Origin: Bacteroidales bacterium UBA5507
Lineage (GTDB): Bacteria; Bacteroidota; Bacteroidia; Bacteroidales; Lentimicrobiaceae
Assembly: GCA_002426195.1 (NCBI GenBank)
Contig: DIOT01000052.1
Span: forward strand, 1 to 12,603
Reading direction: 5' to 3'
Length of the DNA: 12,603 nt
The position numbers and the translations under genes are program-made. This document shows positions 1 through 7,052 of this stretch, one piece after another. Numbering within the stretch: the stretch's first letter is position 1; every line of letters starts with the position of its first letter. Below the pieces are notes generated by a model. That model was not told the DNA's origin, did not search any database, and saw only the letters and a program-made list of their open reading frames with translations.

Positions 1-741
1 AAACGCGACATTTCCATCGAAAACCTCTCATTCAGTTACGACGGCGCCGACCGTGATTATGTGTTGGATAATATCAATCTGACTATTCCTCAGGAAAAAG
101 TAACCGCCATAGTGGGAGCTAGCGGAAGCGGAAAAACCACGTTAATAAAACTATTGTTGGGTTTTTACGAGCCCAACAAGGGAACCATCAAAGTGGGCGA
201 GACACCGTTAAGCATAATCAATCCGCACTTGTGGCGGAGCAAATCCGGCTCGGTCATGCAGGACGGATTTATCTTTTCGGACACTATCGCACAAAACATC
301 GGTGTAGGAAATGATTATGTTGACATAGAGAAACTTCGTCATGCCGTAACAGTTGCCAATATTCGTGATTTTATTGATTCCCTGCCTTTGGGTTACAATA
401 CCAAGATCGGAATGGAGGGAAGCGGAATAAGCCAAGGCCAGCGTCAACGCATCCTGATTGCCCGGGCCGTATATAAAAACCCGGAATTTATCTTTCTCGA
501 TGAAGCCACCAATGCTTTAGATGCCAATAACGAGAAAGAAATCATGAAACACCTACAGGAGTTTTATAAAGGGAAGACGGTAGTTGTGGTGGCACACCGA
601 TTAAGCACGGTACGCAATGCCGACAAAATAGTGGTGTTAGACCAGGGAAAAGTAGCGGAAGAAGGTGCACACCAAGAACTGACCGCTTTGCGTGGCAAAT
701 ATTACGAATTGGTTAAAAACCAGTTGGAGTTGGGTAAATGA
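1..741 (+). CDS. Peptide/bacteriocin ABC exporter, C-terminal ATPase domain (5' truncated by window edge)
   Basis: The reading frame is open from base 1, so the start lies outside the window; 246 codons are visible. They form an ABC ATPase domain: Walker A GASGSGKT (visible residues 39-46), Q-loop Q87, signature ISQGQ (143-147), Walker B IFLDEA (164-169), D-loop NALD and switch His199. The SQGQR form of the signature and the tail KYYELVKNQLELGK are what I associate with Bacteroidota peptidase-containing ABC exporters, which cut a GG leader and export the peptide through the inner membrane. The N-terminal C39 peptidase and membrane domains would lie upstream and cannot be checked here. The gene precedes a GG-leader peptide gene and, further on, a HlyD adaptor, which fits type I peptide secretion. 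A decayed copy of its last 31 codons occurs at 3159-3251. ATPase call is secure; peptide substrate is inferred. Confidence 0.9.
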   Translation, partial: KRDISIENLSFSYDGADRDYVLDNINLTIPQEKVTAIVGASGSGKTTLIKLLLGFYEPNKGTIKVGETPLSIINPHLWRSKSGSVMQDGFIFSDTIAQNIGVGNDYVDIEKLRHAVTVANIRDFIDSLPLGYNTKIGMEGSGISQGQRQRILIARAVYKNPEFIFLDEATNALDANNEKEIMKHLQEFYKGKTVVVVAHRLSTVRNADKIVVLDQGKVAEEGAHQELTALRGKYYELVKNQLELGK

Positions 742-812
742 ATCTCTAAAAGATAACGGAATATGGTGAATATAAGCTATAAAATTACTGCTAAATCAAA
801 GGGTCGTAATAA

Positions 813-843
813 TTGTTAAATCAACAATTGGAAATAATCTTTG
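813..843 (+). promoter_or_regulatory. Candidate Bacteroidota-type promoter for the precursor peptide gene
   Basis: A TTG (813-815) is followed after 20 bases by AATCTTTG (836-843), one mismatch from the Bacteroidota -7 consensus TAnnTTTG with its -33 TTG. Transcription would start near 850, about 15 bases before the ATG at 866. This would let the precursor be made at a higher level than the exporter upstream. The sequence is AT-rich, so a chance match is possible. Confidence 0.35.
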
Positions 844-865
844 GTACAAATTTAAATTTTTACAA

Positions 866-1120
866 ATGAAAAAATTAAGTAAAATTAAATTGAAGGATGC
901 GGTTGTTCTTGAAAACCGAGAAATGAAAGCTATTTTCGGAGGATCTGGAGTATCAGGAACATGCGGTTACAGGATAGTTTACATTGATCCAGCCGAAACT
1001 GTCATCAAATGTAATCTATCTTTTCAAGAGGTAGATAATGCGATTGCTCATGCTTGGGCACTGGGTCTTGAATATAATTGGTGCTGTGACAGTTGTTCGA
1101 CAACATCTTATTGCGGATAA
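866..1120 (+). CDS. Double-glycine-leader natural product (RiPP/bacteriocin-like) precursor peptide, six-Cys core
   Basis: This 84-residue protein has a typical Bacteroidales GG leader: a basic start (MKKLSKIKLKDAVV), acidic and hydrophobic residues before the cut site (LENREMKAIFGG), and Gly25-Gly26. It resembles the family called natural product precursor, GG-Bacteroidales (TIGR04149 type); family assignment is from memory of the leader pattern. Cleavage after GG would release a 58-residue core with six cysteines (33, 49, 73, 74, 77, 83), the last four clustered in WCCDSC and SYCG. The middle (about 52-70) looks helical. Ten Ser/Thr lie in the core, including STTS at 78-81. It has no membrane segment. 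It sits between the exporter ATPase and a TlpA-like oxidoreductase, so disulfide bonding is likely; lanthionine formation is conceivable because a LanC-like gene lies in the window, but no dehydratase is seen. There is no Shine-Dalgarno sequence, as usual in this phylum. Mature activity is unknown. Confidence 0.8.
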   Translation: MKKLSKIKLKDAVVLENREMKAIFGGSGVSGTCGYRIVYIDPAETVIKCNLSFQEVDNAIAHAWALGLEYNWCCDSCSTTSYCG

Positions 1121-1125
1121 TAATG

Positions 1126-1232
1126 AATTATTTGGGATTGCTAAATAAATATAGAAATATAAATGGAATTACTTTAATAATTAACCATTTATACTCGATT
1201 CATCTATGGAAGTTTATCAATCCCAATTATTT
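1126..1232. repeat. Nested inverted repeat between precursor and lipoprotein genes
   Basis: Outer arms 1126-1140 and 1218-1232 pair at 13 of 15 positions, including an unbroken TTGGGATTG/CAATCCCAA block. Inside, 1161-1171 pairs with 1178-1190 (11 bp with a two-base bulge, six-base loop). The element starts six bases after the precursor stop codon. It has no T-run like a classical terminator, so a role in partial termination, RNA stability or processing of the precursor transcript is only inferred. No target-site duplication was seen that would mark it as a small mobile element. Confidence 0.5.
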
Positions 1233-1256
1233 AATTGATTTTCTGTGATTTTTAAA

Positions 1257-1326
1257 CTACTTCAAAATTTACTATTTAAGTATGTTTTTAATAAATCTAT
1301 TTATATATGTAAAAATTTTGAAGTAG
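1257..1326. repeat. Perfect 14-bp inverted repeat upstream of the TlpA-like gene
   Basis: CTACTTCAAAATTT at 1257-1270 is the exact reverse complement of 1313-1326, with a 42-base AT-rich spacer. The right arm ends 26 bases before the ATG at 1353, so an RNA stem here would lie in the leader of the lipoprotein gene. The length of the perfect match makes chance less likely even in AT-rich DNA. It could be a stem-loop setting expression of the second gene, or an operator; the sequence does not decide which. Confidence 0.5.
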
Positions 1327-1352
1327 CTCAAAATTTAAATAATAAATTACTA

Positions 1353-2855
1353 ATGAAATATATTATATTGAAAATTTATAAACATCTTTTTCTTTTATTA
1401 TTTAGTTTCTCTTTGATTATTTTATTTACAAGTTGTTTCAACAAAAACGATAAAAATATTGAAGAAAAAGAAAAAAATATTGTTCTTATTTTTAAAAATT
1501 GTCCAGATAGTATCAATTTCAAAATGCTCGATGGAAACTTAAAAATAAGAACGGAATATGATGTTTTCTACGTCAACGACTCATTATACCAAAAGTTTTA
1601 TTCTATAAGGCCAAGTGTATCCGACACTCTTAGAATTAACACTAAAAGAAAACATGTTGAATTATCCCATAAATATAATGCCGTAAATGAAGCCTTGTAT
1701 TTGTTTGAGAAAGGTGATACTATTATTTTTAATTACGAAGATGATAAGCCTTTTGCTGAAATAATGAATAGATCAACTAATAGACAAGAGGTAAATTATA
1801 ATTTAGAAATAACAAAAGAAGACAATATTCCGATTGAAGCCTTATACAGGTATCAATACTTTAGTAACACAATCCCGAAAATTAGTAAAGAAAAATTTAG
1901 AGAATTATTAATTAGTGAACTACAAACTGAAAAGTATTTACTAGATTCTTTGCAAAAAAGGAATGTTTTGTCAATAAATAGTTTTCAATATCGTTACAAC
2001 AATTTAGTATCTAAAATATATATTTCTTTTAAGAAAAATGGCCTATTACCCTTTGATAATAACTTCAACAAGTTACTTTCTGACACTGTGCTTTTTTCAG
2101 AAAATGAAGACTCTTTATTAAATTACAAAAATTACAGAGACATATTGTCTTATAAACTAAATACACGATTAAATGCTATACCGATGATTAGAGGTGAAGG
2201 CTATCAACGTCATAATTATGAAGAAAGATTTGATACCATCTTTAGCCTAGATTTCTTGACTAATAATGCCAAACGTCATTTTATGGCTTTGGAGTTAGAT
2301 AAGATCTTTGAGAATGGCAATGTTTTTAGTATCGAAGAATATAATAGAAAATTCATAAATTTATTTGGCGATTCGATATTTACAAAAAAATTATTGAGAA
2401 AATACGAAATTGATTTTTCTCAAAAAAATGAACTTCTTCTTGAAGATATGAATGGTAATACTTATACTTTGCAGTCTGTATTAAATAAATATAAGGGATC
2501 TATTTTGTATATTGATTTCTGGGCAAGTTGGTGTGCTCCGTGCAGAGAAGCATTCAAATATAGCAGAAAGTTAAAATCAGAATTTAAAGATAAAAATGTT
2601 GTTTTTATATATTTGGCAAAAGATGATATTAAAAGCAATTGGCTAAAAGCTTGTAAGGATGAAAAAATCGACGCGAATAGTTACTCCATTATAAATTCAA
2701 AAACTTCTTCATACTTAAGTAAATTGAAAGTTAATACAATTCCTAGATATATAATTTACGATCCAAAGGGTAACCTTATAAATAGTAATGCCCCATCGCC
2801 TAATACTGAGGAGATTAGAATGATATTCAATAAACTAAGAAAAGATATAAATTAA
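1353..2855 (+). CDS. TlpA/thioredoxin-fold lipoprotein, thiol-disulfide oxidoreductase
   Basis: The 500-residue protein starts with a lipoprotein signal peptide: a basic start, a hydrophobic stretch (about 12-25) and lipobox FTSC with Cys28 as the lipidated residue. This is why ATG 1353 was chosen over the upstream GTG at 1245 in the same frame, which would add 36 residues before the signal. Residues about 40-370 form a long Lys/Asn/Glu-rich region I do not recognise; many Bacteroidota TlpA proteins carry such an extra N-terminal domain. The C-terminal part (about 370-500) is a thioredoxin domain with FWASWCAPC (catalytic Cys394 and Cys397) and the cis-Pro motif TIPRY (Pro464). It should act on cysteine thiols or disulfides in the periplasm or at a membrane surface. 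It directly follows the six-Cys peptide gene, so folding or reduction of that peptide is an attractive role, though inferred. The gene is much more AT-rich than the exporter or sugar genes, suggesting separate origin. Confidence 0.85.
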   Translation: MKYIILKIYKHLFLLLFSFSLIILFTSCFNKNDKNIEEKEKNIVLIFKNCPDSINFKMLDGNLKIRTEYDVFYVNDSLYQKFYSIRPSVSDTLRINTKRKHVELSHKYNAVNEALYLFEKGDTIIFNYEDDKPFAEIMNRSTNRQEVNYNLEITKEDNIPIEALYRYQYFSNTIPKISKEKFRELLISELQTEKYLLDSLQKRNVLSINSFQYRYNNLVSKIYISFKKNGLLPFDNNFNKLLSDTVLFSENEDSLLNYKNYRDILSYKLNTRLNAIPMIRGEGYQRHNYEERFDTIFSLDFLTNNAKRHFMALELDKIFENGNVFSIEEYNRKFINLFGDSIFTKKLLRKYEIDFSQKNELLLEDMNGNTYTLQSVLNKYKGSILYIDFWASWCAPCREAFKYSRKLKSEFKDKNVVFIYLAKDDIKSNWLKACKDEKIDANSYSIINSKTSSYLSKLKVNTIPRYIIYDPKGNLINSNAPSPNTEEIRMIFNKLRKDIN

Positions 2856-3158
2856 AAGAATGTAAAGTTGAGAAAAATAGTATTATTTTAATTTTATAGT
2901 TAATTAGGAATTAGCGACAGCGTTTCAGTTTGTTTGAAAATGACTTTATGTTATGTATCAACTATATATTAAAAAACATTACAAATTAAAAATAGTTTTG
3001 TCCTGATTCAAGAAGTTATATCAATATTAAGTATGCTATGATACAAAGCATATGGGTTCCACGTATTTGAGGTTAATGATTTGTTTTAACAGTTAGTAAA
3101 CGAAAGATTTTTGTTCTACATATATATAAAGCCATTTTTAAGTAGGTCCATAATAGGG
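2856..3158. other. AT-rich intergenic stretch without a recognisable gene
   Basis: About 300 bases between the lipoprotein stop and the exporter-tail relic hold no open frame with coding character on either strand. A TAGTTTTG at 2993-3000 fits the TAnnTTTG -7 box exactly but lacks a clear TTG at the right distance, so a promoter for the adaptor and sugar genes is possible but weak. A 6-bp stem (3032-3037 with 3047-3052) is too short to call. No terminator hairpin was seen after 2855. Confidence 0.5.
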
Positions 3159-3251
3159 AAAAAAGTTGTCGGAGAAGGTACACATGATTAACTTACAGTT
3201 CTGAAAGTGAAATATTACGAATTGGTAAAGAGCCTATTGAAACTTGGAAAT
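3159..3251 (+). pseudogene. Decayed 3' end of a second ABC exporter gene
   Basis: Translated in the frame of the following adaptor gene, these 31 codons align without gaps to the last 31 residues of the exporter at 1-741: 18 of 31 are identical, including KYYELVK and the LT.L and LG patterns. At DNA level 17 bases (3210-3226) are identical to 697-713. An in-frame TAA at 3189-3191 interrupts it, and its own stop seems lost by a one-base shift (GGAAATAAT where GGAAAATAA would be expected). Similarity fades upstream of 3159. In related loci, as I recall them, the exporter tail lies directly before the HlyD gene, so this is probably a scar of that arrangement. Confidence 0.75.
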
Positions 3252-3263
3252 AATACGCAAAGC

Positions 3264-4577
3264 ATGGGTGAAAAAATTAAAAAATACAAGGAAATAGAGC
3301 TTCGCAGCGAGGAAGTCCAGGAGGTGATGAGTCAAATTCCATCGTGGATATTAAGAAGAGGAATAACTACATTGTTCACTATTGTTTTGTTATTACTTGT
3401 TGGCAGTTGGTTCTTTAAGTATCCCGATGTAATAACGGCCGAAATTACTGTAACTTCATTAGAACCTCCTGCGAGCATCATTGCCCGATCCACGGGAAAG
3501 ATTGATGAAATATTCGTTAGAAACAACGAGGCGGTTGGAGCTCAAACGCCACTGGCGGTTATCCAGAATCCGGCAAACAGCGAAGATATGCTATTGCTTA
3601 TCCAAACGATAAAACGATGGGAAGCATCGGACTATTCCGATGAAACGGCATTGTCCGTTTTTGCAGAAAAATCGTTTGCCTTGGGAAGCATCCAATCCGT
3701 TTATGCCGCTTTTCTCAACAGTTTGAGCGATTATCAGAATTATAAAACATTAAATTATTATCCTCAAAAAATTGCTTCACAAAAACAACAGTTGGTAACT
3801 CAAAAAGAATATTACGATCGCATCATCAAACAGGAGCCGGTCGTAAATGAACAATTCAAGACATCAAAAAGTATTTTCGAGCGCGACTCCATTCTTTTAT
3901 CAAAAAACGTAATTTCGGGTAATGAATACGATTTATCTAAAAGCAGCTTTTTACAAAACAAGCAAGTGTATCTTTCCTTTAATGCATCGCTCAAACAGTC
4001 AGAATTACAGCTCATGCAAGGCGAAGAAAACCTGTTGGATCTTCAGCAACAGGCTACAGAATTGGAGCGAAAGTACCAGCTTTCGTTACAAAATGCTGCT
4101 GAAGCACTCAATGCTCAGATAAAAGAGTGGGAGCGCGATTATCTATTAGTGAGCCCCATCGACGGTTTTGTTACGCAAATGGGAATTTGGAGCAGCAATC
4201 AAAACGTAAATGTTGGTGAGACCGTTTTTACGGTTATCCCGTCCCAACAGGATACACCTAAAGGTAAAGCCATGCTTCCTGTTCAGGGCGCAGGGAAGGT
4301 CAGGATAGGGCAGCGAGCAAATGTCCGCATCAACAATTTCCCGGACCAGGAGTTTGGTTATTTAATTGGAAGAATTGAAAGCATATCAAGTGTTCCAGAC
4401 GCCGAAGGATTTTACGTGGTGGAAATTCAATTCCCAAACGGGATGAAAACCAATTATGAAAAAACACTACCCATAACCCAACAGATACTGGGTACAGCTG
4501 ATATTATTACTGAAGATCTACGGTTGATAGAGCGTTTTTTTATGCCGGTAAAAAAAATATTAAAGAATAGTTTATGA
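3264..4577 (+). CDS. HlyD-family periplasmic adaptor subunit of the peptide exporter
   Basis: This 437-residue membrane fusion protein has a short cytosolic start, one membrane helix (about 34-51, GITTLFTIVLLLLVGSWFF), a first half-lipoyl segment (around SIIARSTGKIDEIFV), a long Gln/Glu/Lys-rich coiled-coil hairpin (about 160-285), a second half-lipoyl segment (LLVSPIDGFV) and a beta-barrel end. It should link the inner-membrane exporter to an outer-membrane channel in type I secretion. ATG 3264 was chosen because the family starts with a short basic/acidic stretch before RSEEVQE. A GTG at 3207 in the same frame would add 19 residues, but most of those are the exporter-tail relic. The C-terminal end RFFMPVKKIL looks complete. 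The wbpA-like gene follows after 35 bases, so read-through into the sugar genes is plausible. The outer-membrane partner is not in the window. Confidence 0.9.
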   Translation: MGEKIKKYKEIELRSEEVQEVMSQIPSWILRRGITTLFTIVLLLLVGSWFFKYPDVITAEITVTSLEPPASIIARSTGKIDEIFVRNNEAVGAQTPLAVIQNPANSEDMLLLIQTIKRWEASDYSDETALSVFAEKSFALGSIQSVYAAFLNSLSDYQNYKTLNYYPQKIASQKQQLVTQKEYYDRIIKQEPVVNEQFKTSKSIFERDSILLSKNVISGNEYDLSKSSFLQNKQVYLSFNASLKQSELQLMQGEENLLDLQQQATELERKYQLSLQNAAEALNAQIKEWERDYLLVSPIDGFVTQMGIWSSNQNVNVGETVFTVIPSQQDTPKGKAMLPVQGAGKVRIGQRANVRINNFPDQEFGYLIGRIESISSVPDAEGFYVVEIQFPNGMKTNYEKTLPITQQILGTADIITEDLRLIERFFMPVKKILKNSL

Positions 4578-4612
4578 AGCAAAATAAAATTTTACCTCTA
4601 TAAAATAACAAA

Positions 4613-5911
4613 GTGGACATACGGAAGAAAATCGATAACAATAAGGAAGTTATTGGGGTAGTCGGCTTGGGATATGTGGGCTTACCTTTAGCGGTGGCTT
4701 TTGCAGAAGCTGAACTGCATGTAATTGGTTTCGACAAATCTCAGGAATATGTTGATAAAATCAACCAGGGTGAAAACTATATTAAGGATATCCGTGATGC
4801 TGCGTTGAAAGAGGCGATTAGTAATGAGTTTTTAAAAGCTACAACCGATTTCTCGAAAATTAATTACTGTGATGTTTTGTTAATTTGCGTTCCGACACCG
4901 TTAGACCGTTTTAAAAAGCCCGATATGAGTTATATCGAATCGGCATGTGTCAGTATTGGGCAATACATGAAACGTGAAGTGTTCATATGCCTCGAAAGCA
5001 CTACCTATCCCACCACTACCGAAACGTTCATGATGCCGATTATTGAAAAGGAATCGGGTATGAAGCACGGCAAGGATTTCTGGTTGGCATTTTCTCCCGA
5101 ACGGATTGATCCGGGCAACTCTTTCTTCCATATTAAAAATATCCCGAAAGTAATTGGAGCTATCACACCGGAGGGATTGGAAATAGGAAAAAGTATTTAT
5201 TCAAAAGCTATCGAAAAAATTCATACGGTAAGTTCGCCACGTGTAGCCGAAATGGTCAAGATTCTTGAAAACACCTACCGTCTGGTCAATATCAGCCTCA
5301 TCAACGAATTGGCCTTGTTGGCAGGTAAAATGGATATCAATATTTGGGAAGTGATCGAAGCTGCCAAAACCAAACCATTCGGATTTCAAGCGTTTTATCC
5401 CGGGGCGGGTATCGGAGGCCATTGTATCCCGTTCGATCCGTTTTATTTAGAATATATCGCTAAGATTTATAATTTTGACTTGAGCATGATACATACTGCC
5501 GGACATATTAACATGCGGATGCCGTATTATATGTACATCAAAATCAACTCGGCGCTCAATCGGAAAAAGAAGTCAATAAACGGTAGTAGAGTCTTTTTCT
5601 TGGGCGTAGCTTACAAACCAAATATCAATGATGAACGCGAATCCCCTATTATTGAAATAATTGATGAAGTAGCAAAGAAAAACGGAATTGTTTCCTACAA
5701 CGACCCGTATATCCCGCACATTACCACACACGAGGGTCATTTGTTTTCATCGGTGGAGTTGTCACCCAAGATACTCGCAAATGCCGATGTAGTGGTGGTT
5801 GCAACCAAACATGCCGTTTATGATTTCGAAATGATACGTAAACATGCAGGGTTGATTGTTGATTTGCAGAACGCATATAGTGAGGGCGGCGAAAATATTG
5901 ATAAATTGTAA
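4613..5911 (+). CDS. wbpA: UDP-N-acetylglucosamine 6-dehydrogenase (WbpA type)
   Basis: The 432-residue enzyme belongs to the UDP-glucose/GDP-mannose dehydrogenase family, which oxidises C6 of a nucleotide sugar to a carboxylate in two NAD-dependent steps. The Rossmann motif GLGYVGLP is at 18-25, the conserved Lys216 and Asn220 are in EMVKILENTY, and the catalytic cysteine is Cys271 in GGHCIPFDPFY. CVPTPL and ESTTYP also match the WbpA branch better than UDP-glucose dehydrogenases, and the length fits (WbpA about 436). Start is GTG 4613; an in-frame stop at 4601-4603 leaves no better upstream choice. The product would be UDP-GlcNAcA, the first step of diacetamido-uronic acid synthesis, supported by the next three genes. 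WbpO/TviB- or WecC-type specificity for another N-acetyl sugar remains possible. Confidence 0.85.
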   Translation: MDIRKKIDNNKEVIGVVGLGYVGLPLAVAFAEAELHVIGFDKSQEYVDKINQGENYIKDIRDAALKEAISNEFLKATTDFSKINYCDVLLICVPTPLDRFKKPDMSYIESACVSIGQYMKREVFICLESTTYPTTTETFMMPIIEKESGMKHGKDFWLAFSPERIDPGNSFFHIKNIPKVIGAITPEGLEIGKSIYSKAIEKIHTVSSPRVAEMVKILENTYRLVNISLINELALLAGKMDINIWEVIEAAKTKPFGFQAFYPGAGIGGHCIPFDPFYLEYIAKIYNFDLSMIHTAGHINMRMPYYMYIKINSALNRKKKSINGSRVFFLGVAYKPNINDERESPIIEIIDEVAKKNGIVSYNDPYIPHITTHEGHLFSSVELSPKILANADVVVVATKHAVYDFEMIRKHAGLIVDLQNAYSEGGENIDKL

Positions 5912-5927
5912 CTTCATTTGATCGCCT

Positions 5928-7052
5928 ATGGAAATTAAAATGTGCGACCTTATCGATCAATACAGAAAGATTCAACCGGAAGTGGATGATGCGATATCGC
6001 AGGTAATCAACAATTCCGCCTTTATCAACGGGCCTCAGATCAATGAGTTCAAAGCCAGCCTTGAACAATATACAGGTACTAAACATGTTATCCCTTGCGC
6101 CAACGGAACCGACGCACTGCAGTTGGCATTGATGGCGTTGGACCTGCAGCCGGGTGACGAAGTGATCGTCCCGGCATTTACTTATGTGGCGGCAGCCGAG
6201 GCGATTGGCCTGTTACGGTTAGTGCCGGTAATGGTGGATGTGGACTACCATTCATTTAACATCACATTGGGTAACATCGGGAAGGGACTTTCACCGAAAA
6301 CCAGAGCTATCATTCCCGTTCATCTTTTTGGGCAGAGCTGTCCGATGGAAGAGATCATGAACTTCGCGCAGAAACACCGGCTGTTCGTGGTGGAAGACAA
6401 CGCGCAGGCAATCGGAGCGTATTATACTTTTTCCGACGGCTCCAAAAAACAAACCGGAACCATCGGACATATCGGCTGCACTTCGTTTTTCCCGACCAAG
6501 AATTTAGGCTGTTTTGGCGATGGCGGCGCTCTGATGACTGACGATGACATTCTTGCCGAGCGTTTGCGAGCGATGACGGTACACGGGCAAATTGAGAAGT
6601 ATTGCCATGAAATATTGGGATGCAACTCACGTCTGGATACCCTCCAGGCTGCCATTCTTAATGTAAAGATTCAGCATCTGGACGAATACATACAAGCCCG
6701 TCAACGTGCAGCAAGAATTTATTCCGAAGGTTTGAAGAATATAGATGGAATAACGCTTCCTGAAGAAATGTCGTACTCCACACATGTTTATCATCAATAC
6801 ACTCTCAAAGTAAAGGATGGTATGCGCAATGCCTTAAAAGAACATCTTTTGAAGCAGGGTATACCCTCTATGATTTATTATCCGTTGCCTCTTAACAAGC
6901 AGAACGCCTTCAAAAATATTGTTCCCACTTCTGAGCAGTTGAATGTATCAACCGAATTAGCTCAATCGGTATTGTCATTACCAATGCACACTGAACTTTC
7001 CGAAGAAGAGCAAAAGCATATCATCACATCTATTCAAACATTTTTTAAGTGA
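5928..7052 (+). CDS. wbpE: DegT/DnrJ/EryC1/StrS sugar aminotransferase (WbpE type)
   Basis: The 374-residue protein is a fold-type I PLP aminotransferase of the sugar family. The PLP-binding lysine is Lys191 in SFFPTKNLGCFGDGG; the upstream ANGTDAL, VPAFTYVA, VHLFGQ and VEDNAQA blocks are typical. In the WbpE pathway it transfers an amino group, usually from glutamate, to C3 of UDP-2-acetamido-2-deoxy-3-oxo-glucuronate. ATG 5928 is 16 bases after the dehydrogenase stop; an ATG at 5940 is an alternative giving a slightly shorter N-terminus. The stop codon overlaps the start of the acetyltransferase gene (TGATG), suggesting coupled translation. The pathway assignment comes from the neighbours; on its own it could be another 3- or 4-aminotransferase. 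Confidence 0.87.
   Translation: MEIKMCDLIDQYRKIQPEVDDAISQVINNSAFINGPQINEFKASLEQYTGTKHVIPCANGTDALQLALMALDLQPGDEVIVPAFTYVAAAEAIGLLRLVPVMVDVDYHSFNITLGNIGKGLSPKTRAIIPVHLFGQSCPMEEIMNFAQKHRLFVVEDNAQAIGAYYTFSDGSKKQTGTIGHIGCTSFFPTKNLGCFGDGGALMTDDDILAERLRAMTVHGQIEKYCHEILGCNSRLDTLQAAILNVKIQHLDEYIQARQRAARIYSEGLKNIDGITLPEEMSYSTHVYHQYTLKVKDGMRNALKEHLLKQGIPSMIYYPLPLNKQNAFKNIVPTSEQLNVSTELAQSVLSLPMHTELSEEEQKHIITSIQTFFK

Noticed and set aside
143..147. ABC signature ISQGQ as a defective LSGGQ motif
   Set aside because: These are residue numbers of the visible protein; the SQGQR form is normal in this group of peptide exporters, so it is not taken as a loss of function.
1245..1352. N-terminal extension of the TlpA-like protein from GTG 1245
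   Set aside because: It would place 36 residues before a well-formed lipoprotein signal peptide and would run through the perfect inverted repeat; ATG 1353 fits far better.
2993..3000. TAGTTTTG as a promoter -7 box for the adaptor and sugar genes
   Set aside because: It fits TAnnTTTG, but there is no clear TTG at the expected distance and such boxes are frequent in AT-rich DNA; noted only in the intergenic entry.
3032..3052. TATGCT/AGCATA hairpin
   Set aside because: A 6-bp stem without G-C strength or a T-run is not distinguishable from chance.
5721..6086. 121-codon - strand ORF across the wbpA/wbpE junction, and other long antisense frames over the sugar genes
   Set aside because: They lie opposite strongly supported conserved genes, have no recognisable domain, and are frame shadows of those genes.
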